DNA from: Halomonas sp. HAL1
Lineage (GTDB): Bacteria; Pseudomonadota; Gammaproteobacteria; Pseudomonadales; Halomonadaceae
DNA: 64,000 nt
Assembly: GCF_030544485.1 (NCBI RefSeq)
Contig: NZ_CP130610.1
Location: 1,550,001 to 1,614,000, forward strand
Direction: 5' to 3'
Shown: positions 1 through 9,659 of the stretch, one piece after another
Layout of the letters: the number at the start of each line of letters is the position of its first letter
Numbering within the stretch: the stretch's first letter is position 1
The notes under the pieces: model-generated
Databases searched by the model: none
What the model saw: only the letters and a program-made list of their open reading frames with translations
What the model was told of the DNA's origin: nothing
Program-made: the position numbers and the translations under genes

Positions 1-1
1 C

Positions 2-616
2 ATCTCAATTCAAGGTGGGGATATCGGCACCGCCCTTGAGCGCCTAGACCAGCCTGTGGCCATGCGCAGCCGCAGCACCGATGTGGTGGCCTCGCTGGAT
101 TGGCCGGGCGCCCCCTGGCAACTAGCGTTAAGGCATGCCGATGGCTATATCAGCACCGACATTCGTGACGGCAGCTTCGTCACCCTGGAATCGGCACCGG
201 CGCGGTTAATCGGCTTGCTCAATTTCGATAACATCTTACGACGGCTGCGCTTGGATTTTTCTGACGTTACCGGCCAGGGCACTGCATTTGACCGTGTCAA
301 CGGTACCGCCGATGTAACCGGTGGACTGTTAACCCTTCGCGGCCCATTGCAAATTGACGCCCCGGCCACCACCCTAACGTTGACAGGCAACGTCGATCTT
401 GTAACGCGTGAACTTGACCAGCGGCTTGGCGTCACACTGCCAGTGACGCAAAGTTTGCCGATTGCGGCCATTGCCGTTGGTGCGCCCATCGTCGGCGGCG
501 CGCTATTCCTCGCCGATCAACTGTTTGGCGACGCCCTAGATCGCGCCACAACGCTTCATTATCGCGTGCGAGGCCCTTGGACCTCGCCGCAGGTTACTTT
601 AGAAGGCCCCCAATGA
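2..616 (+). CDS. yhdP: YhdP family AsmA-like protein, C-terminal end (5' partial)
   Basis: The reading frame is open from base 2 and ends in TGA at 614-616, so only the last 204 residues of a much larger protein are present. The family (AsmA-like, over 1000 residues) spans the periplasm and is implicated in phospholipid transport to the outer membrane. The visible part matches the family C-terminus: a region reading [15 protein letters not shown], a beta-rich stretch, then a hydrophobic segment ([21 protein letters not shown]) and the closing HYRVRGPW. The stop overlaps the tldD start as ATGA, so the two genes are likely translationally coupled. The start lies upstream of the window. Confidence 0.9.
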   Translation: MSIQGGDIGTALERLDQPVAMRSRSTDVVASLDWPGAPWQLALRHADGYISTDIRDGSFVTLESAPARLIGLLNFDNILRRLRLDFSDVTGQGTAFDRVNGTADVTGGLLTLRGPLQIDAPATTLTLTGNVDLVTRELDQRLGVTLPVTQSLPIAAIAVGAPIVGGALFLADQLFGDALDRATTLHYRVRGPWTSPQVTLEGPQ

Positions 617-2064
617 CCGCATATAAAAGTGATGTAGATACCGCTGCAGCCATCCTGTTGACTCCCGGAGGGTTGGATTTAGACGCTCTGGAAACAGGGC
701 TGGGCTACGCCATGGGCGCGGGTATTGACTACGCCGACCTTTATTTTCAGCGGACTTGGCAAGAGGGCTGGGTGCTGGAAGATAGCGAGGTAAAAGAGGC
801 CAGTTATAATATCGATGGCGGTGTCGGCGTGCGTTCGCTGGCGGGTGAGAAGACCGGTTTTGCCTACTCCAACCAAATTACCGCTGATGCATTGATGGAT
901 ACCGGCCGCACCGCGGCTGGCATTGTGCGCAGTGGTAAGCGCTTGCCTGGGCAGCTGGTTAGTCCGGTGTCCGCCATGTCGCGCTATGCAGGGATTGATC
1001 CCTTGGCCGGCCTGAGTGCTGAAGAAAAAGTCGCCATGCTGAAACAGGCTGACCGTGTGGCGCGTGCTGCCGATCCCAGTATTAGCCAGGTAAGTGCCTC
1101 CTTATCGGGCACTTATGAAGTGGTTTTGGTAAGGGCTAGTGATGGCACGTTGGCGGCCGATATCCGCCCGCTGGTGCGCTTCAATGTCAGCGTGATTGCA
1201 GTTAAGAATGGGCGTCGCGAACGCGGCAGCGCCGGTGGTGGCGGTCGTTACTCCATGGCTAAACTGCGCGATGATCAAGTGGCGGAGCATTACGCCAAAG
1301 AGGCGGTGCGTCAGGCATTGGTCAACCTGGAAGCCATCGATGCACCCGCAGGGCAAATGCCTGTGGTGTTGGCATCCGGCTGGCCGGGGATCTTGCTGCA
1401 TGAAGCGGTAGGGCACGGCCTGGAAGGTGATTTCAATCGTAAAGGCAGTTCCGCCTTTGCCGGCAAGATGGGCGAGCGCGTGGCCGCTAAAGGCGTCACC
1501 ATTGTCGATGATGCGACGATATCGGATAGCCGTGGCTCGATGAGCGTGGATGACGAAGGGACACCGGGTCAGTATACGCCGCTTATTGAAGACGGCATTT
1601 TAACGGGCTATATGCAGGATAAGCTCAATGCCCGATTAATGGGCATGGCGCCCACAGGAAACGCGCGACGTGAATCTTTCGCCCACTTGCCGATGCCACG
1701 CATGACCAATACGGTCATGCTGGCTGGTCAGGATGAGCCTAGCGATATTATCAAAAGCGTAAAGCGCGGTATTTACGCGGTCAGCTTTGGCGGCGGCCAG
1801 GTGGATATTACCTCGGGTAAATTCGTGTTCTCCGCCAGCGAAGCCTACCTCATTGAAGATGGCAAAGTAACGGCGCCGGTGAAAGGAGCCACGTTAATTG
1901 GTAACGGCCCAGAAGCGATGCAGCGGGTATCCATGATTGGTCATGATATGGCGTTGGATACTGGTATTGGCGTGTGCGGTAAAGAGGGGCAGGGCGTGCC
2001 GGTCGGTGTCGGCCAGCCTACCCTCAAATTGGATGAGCTGACCGTTGGCGGCACGCAGTCTTAA
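613..2064 (+). CDS. tldD: TldD, metalloprotease subunit of TldD/TldE
   Basis: This 483-residue protein is the catalytic half of the TldD/TldE (PmbA) heterodimeric zinc protease. The known roles of the complex are proteolysis of modified peptides such as microcin B17 precursor and degradation of CcdA in E. coli. The zinc motif HExxxH is visible as H263-E-A-V-G-H268, and the length is normal for the family. A longer frame opens at 577, but the ATG at 613 begins the conserved protein and overlaps the yhdP stop (ATGA). The partner gene pmbA lies 640 bp downstream, separated by the oppositely oriented darP. No peptide precursor gene was seen nearby. Confidence 0.95.
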   Translation: MTAYKSDVDTAAAILLTPGGLDLDALETGLGYAMGAGIDYADLYFQRTWQEGWVLEDSEVKEASYNIDGGVGVRSLAGEKTGFAYSNQITADALMDTGRTAAGIVRSGKRLPGQLVSPVSAMSRYAGIDPLAGLSAEEKVAMLKQADRVARAADPSISQVSASLSGTYEVVLVRASDGTLAADIRPLVRFNVSVIAVKNGRRERGSAGGGGRYSMAKLRDDQVAEHYAKEAVRQALVNLEAIDAPAGQMPVVLASGWPGILLHEAVGHGLEGDFNRKGSSAFAGKMGERVAAKGVTIVDDATISDSRGSMSVDDEGTPGQYTPLIEDGILTGYMQDKLNARLMGMAPTGNARRESFAHLPMPRMTNTVMLAGQDEPSDIIKSVKRGIYAVSFGGGQVDITSGKFVFSASEAYLIEDGKVTAPVKGATLIGNGPEAMQRVSMIGHDMALDTGIGVCGKEGQGVPVGVGQPTLKLDELTVGGTQS

Positions 2065-2075
2065 AAAAGTTTTTT

Positions 2076-2597
2076 TTAAAGCGCTAAGGTTTCGCGAAGG
2101 TGTTTGAAGAGCTTACGCGAGCTGGTCGGTGGTTTGCCCTGCTCGCGCTCCCGCTGGGCGTTGCGAATTAATTGACGCAGCGTTTGGCGGTCCGCATCGG
2201 GATGCTCCGCCATGAACAGGTCAACAGCATCATCGCCTTCGTCAATTAAGCGTTCACGCCATTTTTCGAGACGGTGAAACGCGTGGTCGCGCTGTTCCTG
2301 CTCTTGATCAATGGAGTCGAACACGCCTTGGATGGCGGCGAGGTCCTCTTTACGGATAAGTTTGCCGACGTACTGCATATGGCGGCGGCGGCCTTCATGA
2401 GAACGAATGCGCGAGGTTTCCTCGATAGCGCGCAGCATATCGTCAGAAAGGGGAAAGCGGGCGCGCTCTGCCGGTCGCATAGCGATTAACGTTTCCCCAA
2501 GTGCCTGTAAGGCATGCATTTCGCGTTTGAGTTGCGACTTGCTTGGGCGTTCTTCCTGCTCTTCTACTTCAACGGGGTCGGGACGTTGCTTACGCAT
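2076..2597 (-). CDS. darP: DarP (YjgA/DUF615), 50S assembly-associated protein
   Basis: A 173-residue, highly charged, helical protein of the YjgA/DUF615 family, now named DarP. In E. coli it binds the 50S subunit and assists late assembly of the peptidyl transferase centre. It has a basic and acidic N-terminus (MRKQRPDPVEVEEQEE), then the conserved SKSQLKREMHALQALGE block. The frame can be extended upstream to 2705, but the ATG at 2597 begins the conserved region. It is transcribed against tldD and pmbA, so it separates the two protease subunits. In many gammaproteobacteria yjgA is likewise adjacent to pmbA. The T-rich run at 2069-2078 between its stop and that of tldD may help both transcripts end. 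Confidence 0.92.
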   Translation of the reverse strand: MRKQRPDPVEVEEQEERPSKSQLKREMHALQALGETLIAMRPAERARFPLSDDMLRAIEETSRIRSHEGRRRHMQYVGKLIRKEDLAAIQGVFDSIDQEQEQRDHAFHRLEKWRERLIDEGDDAVDLFMAEHPDADRQTLRQLIRNAQREREQGKPPTSSRKLFKHLRETLAL

Positions 2598-2705
2598 AGT
2601 GTGGCTCACAGATAAAATTCGTTGCGGCATTATACCAGCTGCGAGTACAACATTGATTCGCCGAAGACATTCTCTTGGAGACATTCGGTTGAGAAAGGAG
2701 GCCAT

Positions 2706-4046
2706 ATGGCACAGGCATTTGATGCATCCGCGCAGCAGTCGTTACTAACCGCGCGGGCCGAAGAGGCGCTAGCGTTGGCAAAGCGCTTGGGCGCGGATGC
2801 TGCCGAAGTAGGCGCAAGCGTCGATCAGGGAATAGGTGTTAGCGTACGCCAGGGTGAAGTTGAGACGGTTGAGTTATCCCGTGATCAGGGCATCGCCGTG
2901 ACGCTTTACGTAGGCCAGCGTAAAGGTAGTGCCTCATCAACGGATGCTAGCAGTGCCTCGATCCAGGCTGCGGTAGAAAAAGCGCTGGCGATTGCCCGCT
3001 ATACCGGAGAAGATCCGGCCGCCGGGTTGGCCGATGCATCGTTGATGGCCACCGAGTTACCCGATCTGGAAGTGCATTACCCCTGGGCACTCACAACCGA
3101 TGAGGCGATCGAGCTAGCGCTTGCTTGCGAGCAGGCGGGGCGTGATGTTGACGGTATCTCTCAGTCGGATGGCGCATCACTTTCGAGTGGCGAAGGCGTG
3201 CGCGTTTATGCTAATAGCCACGGCTTTTTAGGCACCCAAAAGGGCAGTAGTCACTCTCTTTCATGCATGCTGATTGCCCAGGATGCGAGCGGTATGCAGC
3301 GCGACTACGACTACACTTCTGCACGTGATCCCAAGGCACTGCGCGACCCCGCTGCAGTAGGGCGCGAAGCTGCCGAGCGTACGCTGCGCAGGCTCGGCGC
3401 AAAACGTCCGCCCACGGGTACCTTTCCAGTGCTATTTGACCCGTCGCTGTCCAGTGGCTTGATTGGTCATTTACTGAGTGGTTTAGCCGGTGGTGCTTTA
3501 TATCGCCAAGCCTCGTTTCTGTGTGACCGGCTTGGCACGCCGCTGTTTCCCGATTGGTTCAGCCTTGAAGAACGTCCAATGGAAATCGGTGCCACAGCGA
3601 GTTCGCCGTTTGATGGCGAGGGCGTGCAAACCCGTAATAATCGTTTTATCGATCAGGGTAGCATTGCCAGCTATATGCTCTCTTCCTACAGCGCTCGTCG
3701 GCTGGGTATGCAAACCACGGGTAATGCCGGTGGGGCACGAAATGTGCGTTTGGTGGCACCACTGCAATCCCGTGACAGTCTATTAAAAGAGATGGGCCGG
3801 GGGATTTGGGTAACCGAGCTGATGGGGCAGGGCGTTAACGGCGTGACCGGTGATTACTCACGTGGCGCTGCAGGGTTTTGGGTAGAGGATGGAAAAGTAC
3901 AGTACCCGATCGAGGAGTTTACGATCGCCGGGAACCTGGAGCGGATGTTTGCCGGGTTAGTGGGGATTGGCGATGACACCGATACCCGTGGCAGTGTTCA
4001 CACGGGTAGTTGGTTAATTGATGCCATGACCGTAGCGGGAGATTAA
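2706..4046 (+). CDS. pmbA: PmbA/TldE, non-catalytic subunit of TldD/TldE protease
   Basis: This 446-residue protein is the TldE (PmbA) partner of TldD. It shares the U62 peptidase fold but, as known for the family, lacks the HExxxH zinc motif, and none is visible here. Conserved C-terminal features include the LVGIGDDTDTRGS block. The start at 2706 is preceded by AAAGGAGGCCAT, an excellent ribosome binding site; a longer in-frame extension to 2622 is rejected for that reason. Its 3' end lies only 3 bp from the convergent ptsO stop, so there is no room for a dedicated terminator between them. Confidence 0.94.
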   Translation: MAQAFDASAQQSLLTARAEEALALAKRLGADAAEVGASVDQGIGVSVRQGEVETVELSRDQGIAVTLYVGQRKGSASSTDASSASIQAAVEKALAIARYTGEDPAAGLADASLMATELPDLEVHYPWALTTDEAIELALACEQAGRDVDGISQSDGASLSSGEGVRVYANSHGFLGTQKGSSHSLSCMLIAQDASGMQRDYDYTSARDPKALRDPAAVGREAAERTLRRLGAKRPPTGTFPVLFDPSLSSGLIGHLLSGLAGGALYRQASFLCDRLGTPLFPDWFSLEERPMEIGATASSPFDGEGVQTRNNRFIDQGSIASYMLSSYSARRLGMQTTGNAGGARNVRLVAPLQSRDSLLKEMGRGIWVTELMGQGVNGVTGDYSRGAAGFWVEDGKVQYPIEEFTIAGNLERMFAGLVGIGDDTDTRGSVHTGSWLIDAMTVAGD

Positions 4047-4049
4047 AAG

Positions 4050-4319
4050 CTACTGATCTTCTTCAAAACGAGCATCGAACAGCGCTTGAATAGCATCAAG
4101 CGCCTGTTCGGCGTCATCGCCTTCAGCGTTGATGGTTAGCTCGGTACCGCAAGGGGCGGCGAGCATCAGCAGTGACATGATGTTGGCGGCGTCAGCGACC
4201 TGTTGCTGTTTTTGAACACGTATTGTCGCCGTGAACTGTTGGCCGCATTTTACCAGTTTGGTCGCCGCGCGTGCATGCAGGCCGCGTTGATTGGTAAGTG
4301 TGAGAATTCTTTCTGGCAC
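4050..4319 (-). CDS. ptsO: NPr, HPr-like phosphocarrier of the nitrogen PTS
   Basis: An 89-residue HPr-family protein, the phosphocarrier NPr of the nitrogen-related PTS (PtsP-PtsO-PtsN). The phosphorylated histidine is His15 in the motif RGLHARAA. The length matches NPr/HPr (about 85-90 residues). It is the last gene of the minus-strand operon kdsD-kdsC-lptCAB-rpoN-hpf-ptsN-rapZ-ptsO, the same order as in E. coli and pseudomonads. The cytoplasmic phosphorelay reports nitrogen and carbon status and controls potassium transport and other targets through PtsN. Confidence 0.95.
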   Translation of the reverse strand: MPERILTLTNQRGLHARAATKLVKCGQQFTATIRVQKQQQVADAANIMSLLMLAAPCGTELTINAEGDDAEQALDAIQALFDARFEEDQ

Positions 4320-4364
4320 CCTGGTTCCTTTTCGCCGAGTGGTGTCATTAATGGATAGAAGCGC

Positions 4365-5297
4365 TTAAGAAGTTGCTTGCTGCTCGTCGGTTTGGGATGT
4401 GCTGGCGGGCGGAGCAGCTAGCTGTTCATTTAATGTGTACTGCAAGCCTAACTCGCGATGACGTAATTGAATTTCGCCCATACTGTGTACTAATCGCTCT
4501 GCTAGCTGTTCGACCATATAGACCGAGCGGTGTTGCCCACCGGTGCAGCCAATCGCGATAGTCATGTAGCTACGCTGGCTATCTTGGTAAGCGGGCAGCC
4601 AGCGCTCAAGCCAAGCCTGAATATCGTTAGTCATGGCGTCTACGATAGGATAACCGCTTAAGAAGGCCACTATGTTCGCATCGCGGCCTGTGAATTGGCG
4701 TAGCGTTGGGTCCCAATATGGGTTTGGCAGGCAGCGCACGTCGAAAACCAAATCAGCATCCAACGGTACACCGCGCTTATAACCAAACGACTCAAGCGTC
4801 AGCGTGAGCTTGTCGCGCCGCTGATGGGCGACTTGGTCGGTAATGCGACGACGCAAATCGTGAACTGATAGCCGCGAGGTATCGATCAATAAATCGGCTA
4901 GATCACGAATGTCGAGCAGCGTTTCTTCTTCTTTATTGATAGCCTCTTCAAGCGTCATTTCGCTATCGCGCGTCAGCGGGTGCCGCCGCCGTGTTGCGGA
5001 GTAACGCTCAAGTAAGATGCGCGCATCAGTGGTCAGATAGATCACTTGAAAATCAATTTTACGTTGCCGCAAATCCTCTAATAAAGAGGGCAGTCGTGCC
5101 AGGGCGCCAGGCAAGTTACGGGCATCAATACTGACCGCCAAATGGGCGCGGTCGCCCTGGTCGCGTAATTCGTCCACCAACGACCCCAGCAACATGGCAG
5201 GGAGGTTATCAATCGCATAGTAGCCAAGATCTTCAAGCGCTTGTAAGGCGATAGATTTACCTGACCCAGAGCGGCCGCTAATGATCACAAGTTGCAT
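4365..5297 (-). CDS. rapZ: RapZ, RNase adapter protein
   Basis: A 310-residue P-loop protein of the RapZ (YvcJ) family. In E. coli RapZ binds the sRNA GlmZ and guides RNase E to it, controlling glucosamine-6-phosphate synthase and so envelope precursor supply. The Walker A motif GRSGSGKS is at residues 8-15, and the C-terminal domain carries the IAIGCTGGQHRSVY block typical of the family. The ATG at 5297 starts the conserved MQLVIISG; the in-frame ATG at 5321 adds eight residues with no family support. It lies between ptsN and ptsO in the rpoN operon. Confidence 0.95.
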   Translation of the reverse strand: MQLVIISGRSGSGKSIALQALEDLGYYAIDNLPAMLLGSLVDELRDQGDRAHLAVSIDARNLPGALARLPSLLEDLRQRKIDFQVIYLTTDARILLERYSATRRRHPLTRDSEMTLEEAINKEEETLLDIRDLADLLIDTSRLSVHDLRRRITDQVAHQRRDKLTLTLESFGYKRGVPLDADLVFDVRCLPNPYWDPTLRQFTGRDANIVAFLSGYPIVDAMTNDIQAWLERWLPAYQDSQRSYMTIAIGCTGGQHRSVYMVEQLAERLVHSMGEIQLRHRELGLQYTLNEQLAAPPASTSQTDEQQATS

Positions 5298-5386
5298 AGA
5301 GTCTCTCTTTGCTTTGATCAAGCTGCGTTAAGGGTGGCGAGCGCAAAACAACCTGCCGTTGAGTACCGCTTGGCAGGTTTAGGCTT

Positions 5387-5857
5387 TCAGGAGGTTGTTT
5401 GCTCACGAATTTTAGCGGTAAGCAACTCAAGTAGTTCGCGCTGGCTGCCTGCTTTACGCAGTTTCTGACGCGTATCCGCATCGTTCATGATGGTAGCTAC
5501 CTGGCCGAGCAGAGAGAGATGTGTGTCATCAGCCTCTTCTGGAACTAGCAATACAAACACCAGATCCACCGGGTCGCCGTCGATAGCATCAAAATCAATC
5601 GCTTCTGCGAGTTTTAAAAAACCAGCAATCGGGGCCGAGCAGTGAGGACTACGCGCATGGGGAATAGCCACGCCGTTACCAATCCCGGTACTGCCTAAGC
5701 GCTCACGGCCAATTAAACGGCTAAACACTTCTTGGCTGTCCAGACTGGGGATATTTTGGGCAATAAAGGTGCTGAAAAATTCCAGCACCCTTTTTTTGCT
5801 GCCCCCGGGTACGTCAAAGAGAACCCGTTCCGGGGGGAGTATGGTTTCCAACGTCAT
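5387..5857 (-). CDS. ptsN: PtsN, EIIA-Ntr of the nitrogen PTS
   Basis: A 156-residue EIIA domain protein of the fructose/mannitol type, the terminal regulator of the nitrogen PTS. The phospho-acceptor histidine is His67 in GNGVAIPHARSP. The start at 5857 gives MTLETILPPERVL, matching family length; the frame extends further upstream only through the neighbouring hpf gene. Four bases separate its start from the hpf stop, so translation is probably coupled. In E. coli PtsN in its dephosphorylated form acts on potassium transport (TrkA, KdpD). Confidence 0.95.
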   Translation of the reverse strand: MTLETILPPERVLFDVPGGSKKRVLEFFSTFIAQNIPSLDSQEVFSRLIGRERLGSTGIGNGVAIPHARSPHCSAPIAGFLKLAEAIDFDAIDGDPVDLVFVLLVPEEADDTHLSLLGQVATIMNDADTRQKLRKAGSQRELLELLTAKIREQTTS

Positions 5858-5861
5858 TGAA

Positions 5862-6170
5862 TTAACGCACGCCTGCGCCTTGGGCGCGAGCTTGTGCTTT
5901 TTCCTTATGTTTAACGAGTTGCCGATCAATTTTGTCCGCTAATGCGTCAATAGCGGCGTACATATCACTGTCTAGGGCTTCCGCATGTAAATCAGCACCT
6001 GCTGCGTGCAGTGTACAGGCGGCCTGCTGGCGCTCTTTCTCCACAGATAAGGTGACTTGCACCGTGGTTATGTTGTCGTAATGGCGCTCTACACGTTCAA
6101 GCTTTTCGTTGACATAGTCACGCAAGGCGTCAGTCAGTTCTACGTGATGACCAGTGATATTAACTTGCAT
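5862..6170 (-). CDS. hpf: Hpf, short-form ribosome hibernation promoting factor
   Basis: A 102-residue protein of the HPF/YfiA family, which binds the decoding centre of the 30S subunit in stationary phase and promotes 100S dimers or protects idle ribosomes. The start at 6170 gives MQVNITGHHVELTDALRDYV, the typical N-terminus, and is preceded by a good SD (AAGGAG). There is no C-terminal extension, so this is the short form. It lies directly downstream of rpoN, where it has long been known as the rpoN-linked sigma-54 modulation protein. Confidence 0.95.
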   Translation of the reverse strand: MQVNITGHHVELTDALRDYVNEKLERVERHYDNITTVQVTLSVEKERQQAACTLHAAGADLHAEALDSDMYAAIDALADKIDRQLVKHKEKAQARAQGAGVR

Positions 6171-6268
6171 TGACGTACTCCTTATCCATCGGACTGTACT
6201 TCGATTGTAACCCTTTTTGCCGCGTTGCAAAGCCCTTGTCGAGAGTTTCCCTAAAACGTTGATTTGTG

Positions 6269-7678
6269 CTAGCGCAAACGACGTCGCTCGCTAGAGGAGG
6301 GAATGCCCATGGCTTCACGGTATTTAGCCACCGTTCGACGCGCTACTTGAATTCCCCCCTCTCCTAATAGCGTGACTAAGCGGCTATCAGAAAGCGGCTT
6401 GCCTGGCGGCTCCTCTTGAACCAATTTCTTAAGCCGAGCGCGGATAGCGGTGCTTGAATGGCTGTCTCCATCCTGGCCGCTGACTTGGCTTGAGAAAAAG
6501 TATTTGAGTTCAAATACGCCGCGAGGCGTATGAATAAATTTCTGAGTGGTTACCCGGGAAATAGTCGATTCGTGCATTTCCACGGCCTCGGCGATATCGG
6601 CCAATATGAGCGGCTTCATGGCTTCTTCGCCGTGTTCTAAAAAGCCAATTTGCCGGGTGATAATCTCGCGTCCAACGCGCAGTAGCGTATCGTTGCGGCT
6701 AGAGAGGCTCTTGATCAGCCAGCGTGCTTCCTGCAAGTGTTCTTTTAAAAACTGATTGTCCTGACTTTTATCCGCACGCTTTATTAAGCTTGCGTAGTCG
6801 GGCTGAATGCGCAGCCTTGGCAATGCCTCAGGATTGAGCTCTAAGTGCCAGCCTTCGTGGTCATGGCGTACGACCAGGTCGGGCGTTACATAACTATCAT
6901 CGGTATCGCCATAGGCGCTGCCCGGGCGTGGATCAAGGCTACGAATGAGGAGAATGACATCAGCCAGCTGGTTATCATCGAGTCCCAGGCGGCGTTTTAG
7001 TAAGCGCATGTCATCTTTGCCGAGCGCTTCCAGAAACTGCCGTACTAAGCGGCGGGCAGGAACCAGCAACGGCGTATCATCGGGAAGAGTGGCCAGCTGC
7101 AGCATCAGGCACTCCCGCAGGTCGCGGGCGAATATTCCTGTTGGCTCAAATTGCTGAAGCTTAAGCAGAATGGTTTCTACTTCGCGCTGGCTAAGCCCGT
7201 CGATACCTTGAGCGCGAAGCCCTTCACGTATGTCGTTGAGCGGCTGAGTTAAATAGCCATTAGCATCTAACGCGTCGATAAGACTTTCTGCGACAAGTTG
7301 CTCTCGCGCGCCAAAATCAGTCATGGCTAGCTGCCACAGCAAGTGCCCATGAAGACTCTGGCCAGCCGCTTGGCGCTCAAAATCAGGTCCTTCGCTGCTG
7401 GTGCCACCGTGACTGCCCATATCTTGGTAGGTATCAGACCAGTCACTATCTACCGAGAGCTCGGTGGGAATGCTCTCTGACCACTCTTCCTCTTTGGGCT
7501 CGCTGACAGCCTGTTCGCCAAATTCATCCTCTTGTTCCAGCATGGGGTTGGCATCTAGGGCCTGCTGAATTTCTTGACGTAAGTCCAGCGTTGATAGCTG
7601 TAACAGGGCAATGGCCTGCTGCAGCTGAGGTGTCATGGTCAGCTGTGTGCCCATGCGCAGTTGAAGAGAAGCTTTCAT
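6269..7678 (-). CDS. rpoN: RpoN, RNA polymerase sigma-54 factor
   Basis: A 469-residue sigma-54 factor that directs RNA polymerase to -24/-12 promoters and depends on AAA+ activators. It has the glutamine- and leucine-rich region I (LQLRMGTQLTMTPQLQQAI), an acidic region II (about 50-110), a core-binding middle, and the C-terminal RpoN box read as ARRTVAKYRE about 20 residues from the end. The start at 7678 gives the conserved MKASLQLRMG; an ATG two codons upstream (7684) has slightly better SD spacing and cannot be excluded. It sits between lptB and hpf in the classic rpoN operon. Confidence 0.96.
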   Translation of the reverse strand: MKASLQLRMGTQLTMTPQLQQAIALLQLSTLDLRQEIQQALDANPMLEQEDEFGEQAVSEPKEEEWSESIPTELSVDSDWSDTYQDMGSHGGTSSEGPDFERQAAGQSLHGHLLWQLAMTDFGAREQLVAESLIDALDANGYLTQPLNDIREGLRAQGIDGLSQREVETILLKLQQFEPTGIFARDLRECLMLQLATLPDDTPLLVPARRLVRQFLEALGKDDMRLLKRRLGLDDNQLADVILLIRSLDPRPGSAYGDTDDSYVTPDLVVRHDHEGWHLELNPEALPRLRIQPDYASLIKRADKSQDNQFLKEHLQEARWLIKSLSSRNDTLLRVGREIITRQIGFLEHGEEAMKPLILADIAEAVEMHESTISRVTTQKFIHTPRGVFELKYFFSSQVSGQDGDSHSSTAIRARLKKLVQEEPPGKPLSDSRLVTLLGEGGIQVARRTVAKYREAMGIPSSSERRRLR

Positions 7679-7807
7679 GACCATCTGAGAACCACTCGTT
7701 AATCAGAATGCTCCACCCTAGTGCGAGTAGGTCTCAGGTGCAAGTGCAATAAGCATGCCATTGGTAGTAAAGTTGTTGTAGAGCGCTAATTAGAAGTGAA
7801 AAATAAG

Positions 7808-8557
7808 CTAGAGGCGGAAATCAGCGCCTAAATAAACCTCCCTCACTTTCTGGTTAGTGAGTATCGAGGCTGGAGAGCCGCTGGCGATGATTTGACCATC
7901 GCCCACGATGTAGGCGATATCACAAATATCCAGGGTTTCGCGAACGTTGTGGTCGGTAATCAGTACGCCGATGTGGCGCTGCTTTAATGCCCGAATAATG
8001 GTTTTGATCTCGCCCACCGAAATGGGGTCTACGCCAGCAAAGGGCTCGTCCAGCAGAATGAATGCGGGTTCTGTCGCCAGTGAGCGAGCAATCTCCACAC
8101 GCCTGCGTTCACCGCCTGAAAGGCTCATGCCCAGGTTGTCGCGAATATGGGTAATGTGAAAATCTTCAAGTAGCGCTTCCAGGCGCTGCTCGCGGTCGCT
8201 ACGGCTGAGTTCTTTGCGTGTTTCGAGTATCGCCATAATATTATCGGCAACCGATAATTTACGAAAAATAGACGCTTCTTGCGGAAGGTAGCCGATACCC
8301 GCCGCAGCGCGTTCATGCATTGGGGCGCGGGTTAGATCTACATCGTCGATACCCACTTTGCCAGCATCGGATTTCACCAGCCCCACAATCATATAAAACG
8401 AGGTGGTTTTGCCCGCGCCGTTAGGGCCCAGTAAGCCCACGATGCTGCCTTGGGAGATCTCTAAATTGATGTCTTTAACGACTCGACGTCGCTTATAGCT
8501 TTTGGCCAAGTGATGGGCATATAGGGTTTTGATTGGCGCAGTGTCTGTAGTTGCCAA
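7808..8557 (-). CDS. lptB: LptB, ATPase of the LPS export transporter
   Basis: A 249-residue ABC ATPase that powers extraction of LPS from the inner membrane with LptF, LptG and LptC. Walker A is GPNGAGKTT (residues 44-52), the signature LSGGE is at 146-150, and Walker B FILLDEP at 166-172 is followed by the ITDHN switch histidine. Length and motifs fit LptB better than the amino acid ABC ATPases. It follows lptA with 11 bases between the genes and precedes rpoN. The lptFG permease genes are not in this window. Confidence 0.96.
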   Translation of the reverse strand: MATTDTAPIKTLYAHHLAKSYKRRRVVKDINLEISQGSIVGLLGPNGAGKTTSFYMIVGLVKSDAGKVGIDDVDLTRAPMHERAAAGIGYLPQEASIFRKLSVADNIMAILETRKELSRSDREQRLEALLEDFHITHIRDNLGMSLSGGERRRVEIARSLATEPAFILLDEPFAGVDPISVGEIKTIIRALKQRHIGVLITDHNVRETLDICDIAYIVGDGQIIASGSPASILTNQKVREVYLGADFRL

Positions 8558-8568
8558 GGCTTGGCTCC

Positions 8569-9078
8569 CTATTGTTCAGGCTGAAGGGTCATACGTATGC
8601 GCTGGGGCTCGCTGCCGTCAACGTCAGAGCGTGCTTGAATCACTTCACGGTCAATAAAATACTCAAGGCGCCCGCCGGTGAACGTATCCTCGAGCTGGAT
8701 CAGCTCGGCTTGGTCAATCAGCTCTACGCGGCGCTCAGCGACGTGATAAATAATCCGTCGCGCCCAGCCTTCAGTGGGGCCATCTTGGCCTTCAACTTGA
8801 TGACGCAGGTAGGCGCGTTCGCCGGTGGATGTCGCTTTCGATAGTTCGCCAGCCTCGTTGCGTTCGATCTCTACCCGTTCGCCTCGCAACTGCATTTCGC
8901 CTTGGCGAATATCTACATCCCCGGTGTAAACGGCGGTGCCCGCCCGCTGGTCCAGATCTAAGCGGTCGGCTTCTACTTCTACAGGGGCTTGTTGTGACGT
9001 TTGGGCCATTGCCGATAACGGCATCGTGAGGGCAAAAAGAGTGGTGGAGAAAAGGGCTGTATAAATAATGGCTTTCAT
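8569..9078 (-). CDS. lptA: LptA, periplasmic LPS bridge protein
   Basis: A 169-residue protein with a clear signal peptide ([19 protein letters not shown], cleavage probably after AMA near residue 25). The OstA/LptA beta-jellyroll follows, with repeated [10 protein letters not shown] and [18 protein letters not shown] strands. LptA polymers form the periplasmic bridge that carries LPS from LptC to LptD. The length is close to the usual 160-185 residues. It lies between lptC and lptB, with an 11-bp gap on each side, as expected for a co-translated operon. Confidence 0.94.
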   Translation of the reverse strand: MKAIIYTALFSTTLFALTMPLSAMAQTSQQAPVEVEADRLDLDQRAGTAVYTGDVDIRQGEMQLRGERVEIERNEAGELSKATSTGERAYLRHQVEGQDGPTEGWARRIIYHVAERRVELIDQAELIQLEDTFTGGRLEYFIDREVIQARSDVDGSEPQRIRMTLQPEQ

Positions 9079-9089
9079 GGCGGCTCCTC

Positions 9090-9659
9090 TTAAGGTTGCG
9101 TGGCCGGGGGGTGTGTGCCGCGCACATTATCATTTAGGCGGACCTGGCTGGTGTTAAGCCACGCGTCCATACGTGAAGCGCTCATTTGCTGGGGTGGTTG
9201 CTGCAGTAATACCGGTGTTTCACTCCAAGCATGTTGATTAAGGCCATCATAATGCAATAGCTCGGTATCAAGCTGCCAGCCTTCATCCGGGGCGATCAGT
9301 CTGGCCGAGCCAGACATCAGCAGGGCCTGTGTAACAGTGTTGAGCGTGCCTACTTCGGCGCTAGCCAGCCACTGACGATTCTCACTATCATACAGTACCG
9401 CTTGAGGTTCTTCCGTCCAGGTTTCGCTTCGCTGCGGCGTATGAATAAGCCGCGGCGTTTTTAGCGACTGCATAACGTTGCCGTTATCGCCGAACAGGGT
9501 GATTTCAGCATTTTCCAGTACGTGGCCTGGCTCTTGAGCCTGCGCGTCGGGATCGATGCTAATGTCTTGAGGCCCGCGGGGGTCAAGCCATACCAATAAA
9601 GCCCCTAAGGCAATCACCAGTCCGGCTAACCAGATGCGTACTTTAAAGCGTTTAACCAT
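9090..9659 (-). CDS. lptC: LptC, membrane-anchored LPS transport protein
   Basis: A 189-residue bitopic inner-membrane protein. It has one N-terminal transmembrane helix (about residues 8-25, IWLAGLVIALGALLVWL) and a periplasmic LptC beta-jellyroll (ENAEITLFGDNG, LLHYDG). It receives LPS from LptBFG and hands it to LptA. The start codon follows the kdsC stop immediately (stop codon at 9660-9662), so kdsC and lptC are tightly coupled. Confidence 0.92.
   Translation of the reverse strand: MVKRFKVRIWLAGLVIALGALLVWLDPRGPQDISIDPDAQAQEPGHVLENAEITLFGDNGNVMQSLKTPRLIHTPQRSETWTEEPQAVLYDSENRQWLASAEVGTLNTVTQALLMSGSARLIAPDEGWQLDTELLHYDGLNQHAWSETPVLLQQPPQQMSASRMDAWLNTSQVRLNDNVRGTHPPATQP

Noticed and set aside
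2060..2079. A/T run between tldD and darP as a terminator
   Set aside because: CTTAAAAAA and TTTTTTTAAAG could pair, but the stem is A-T only and overlaps the darP end; too weak to call.
613..4046. TldD/PmbA as part of a peptide-antibiotic maturation cluster
   Set aside because: No precursor peptide or modification enzymes are nearby; these genes are ordinary chromosomal housekeeping genes here.
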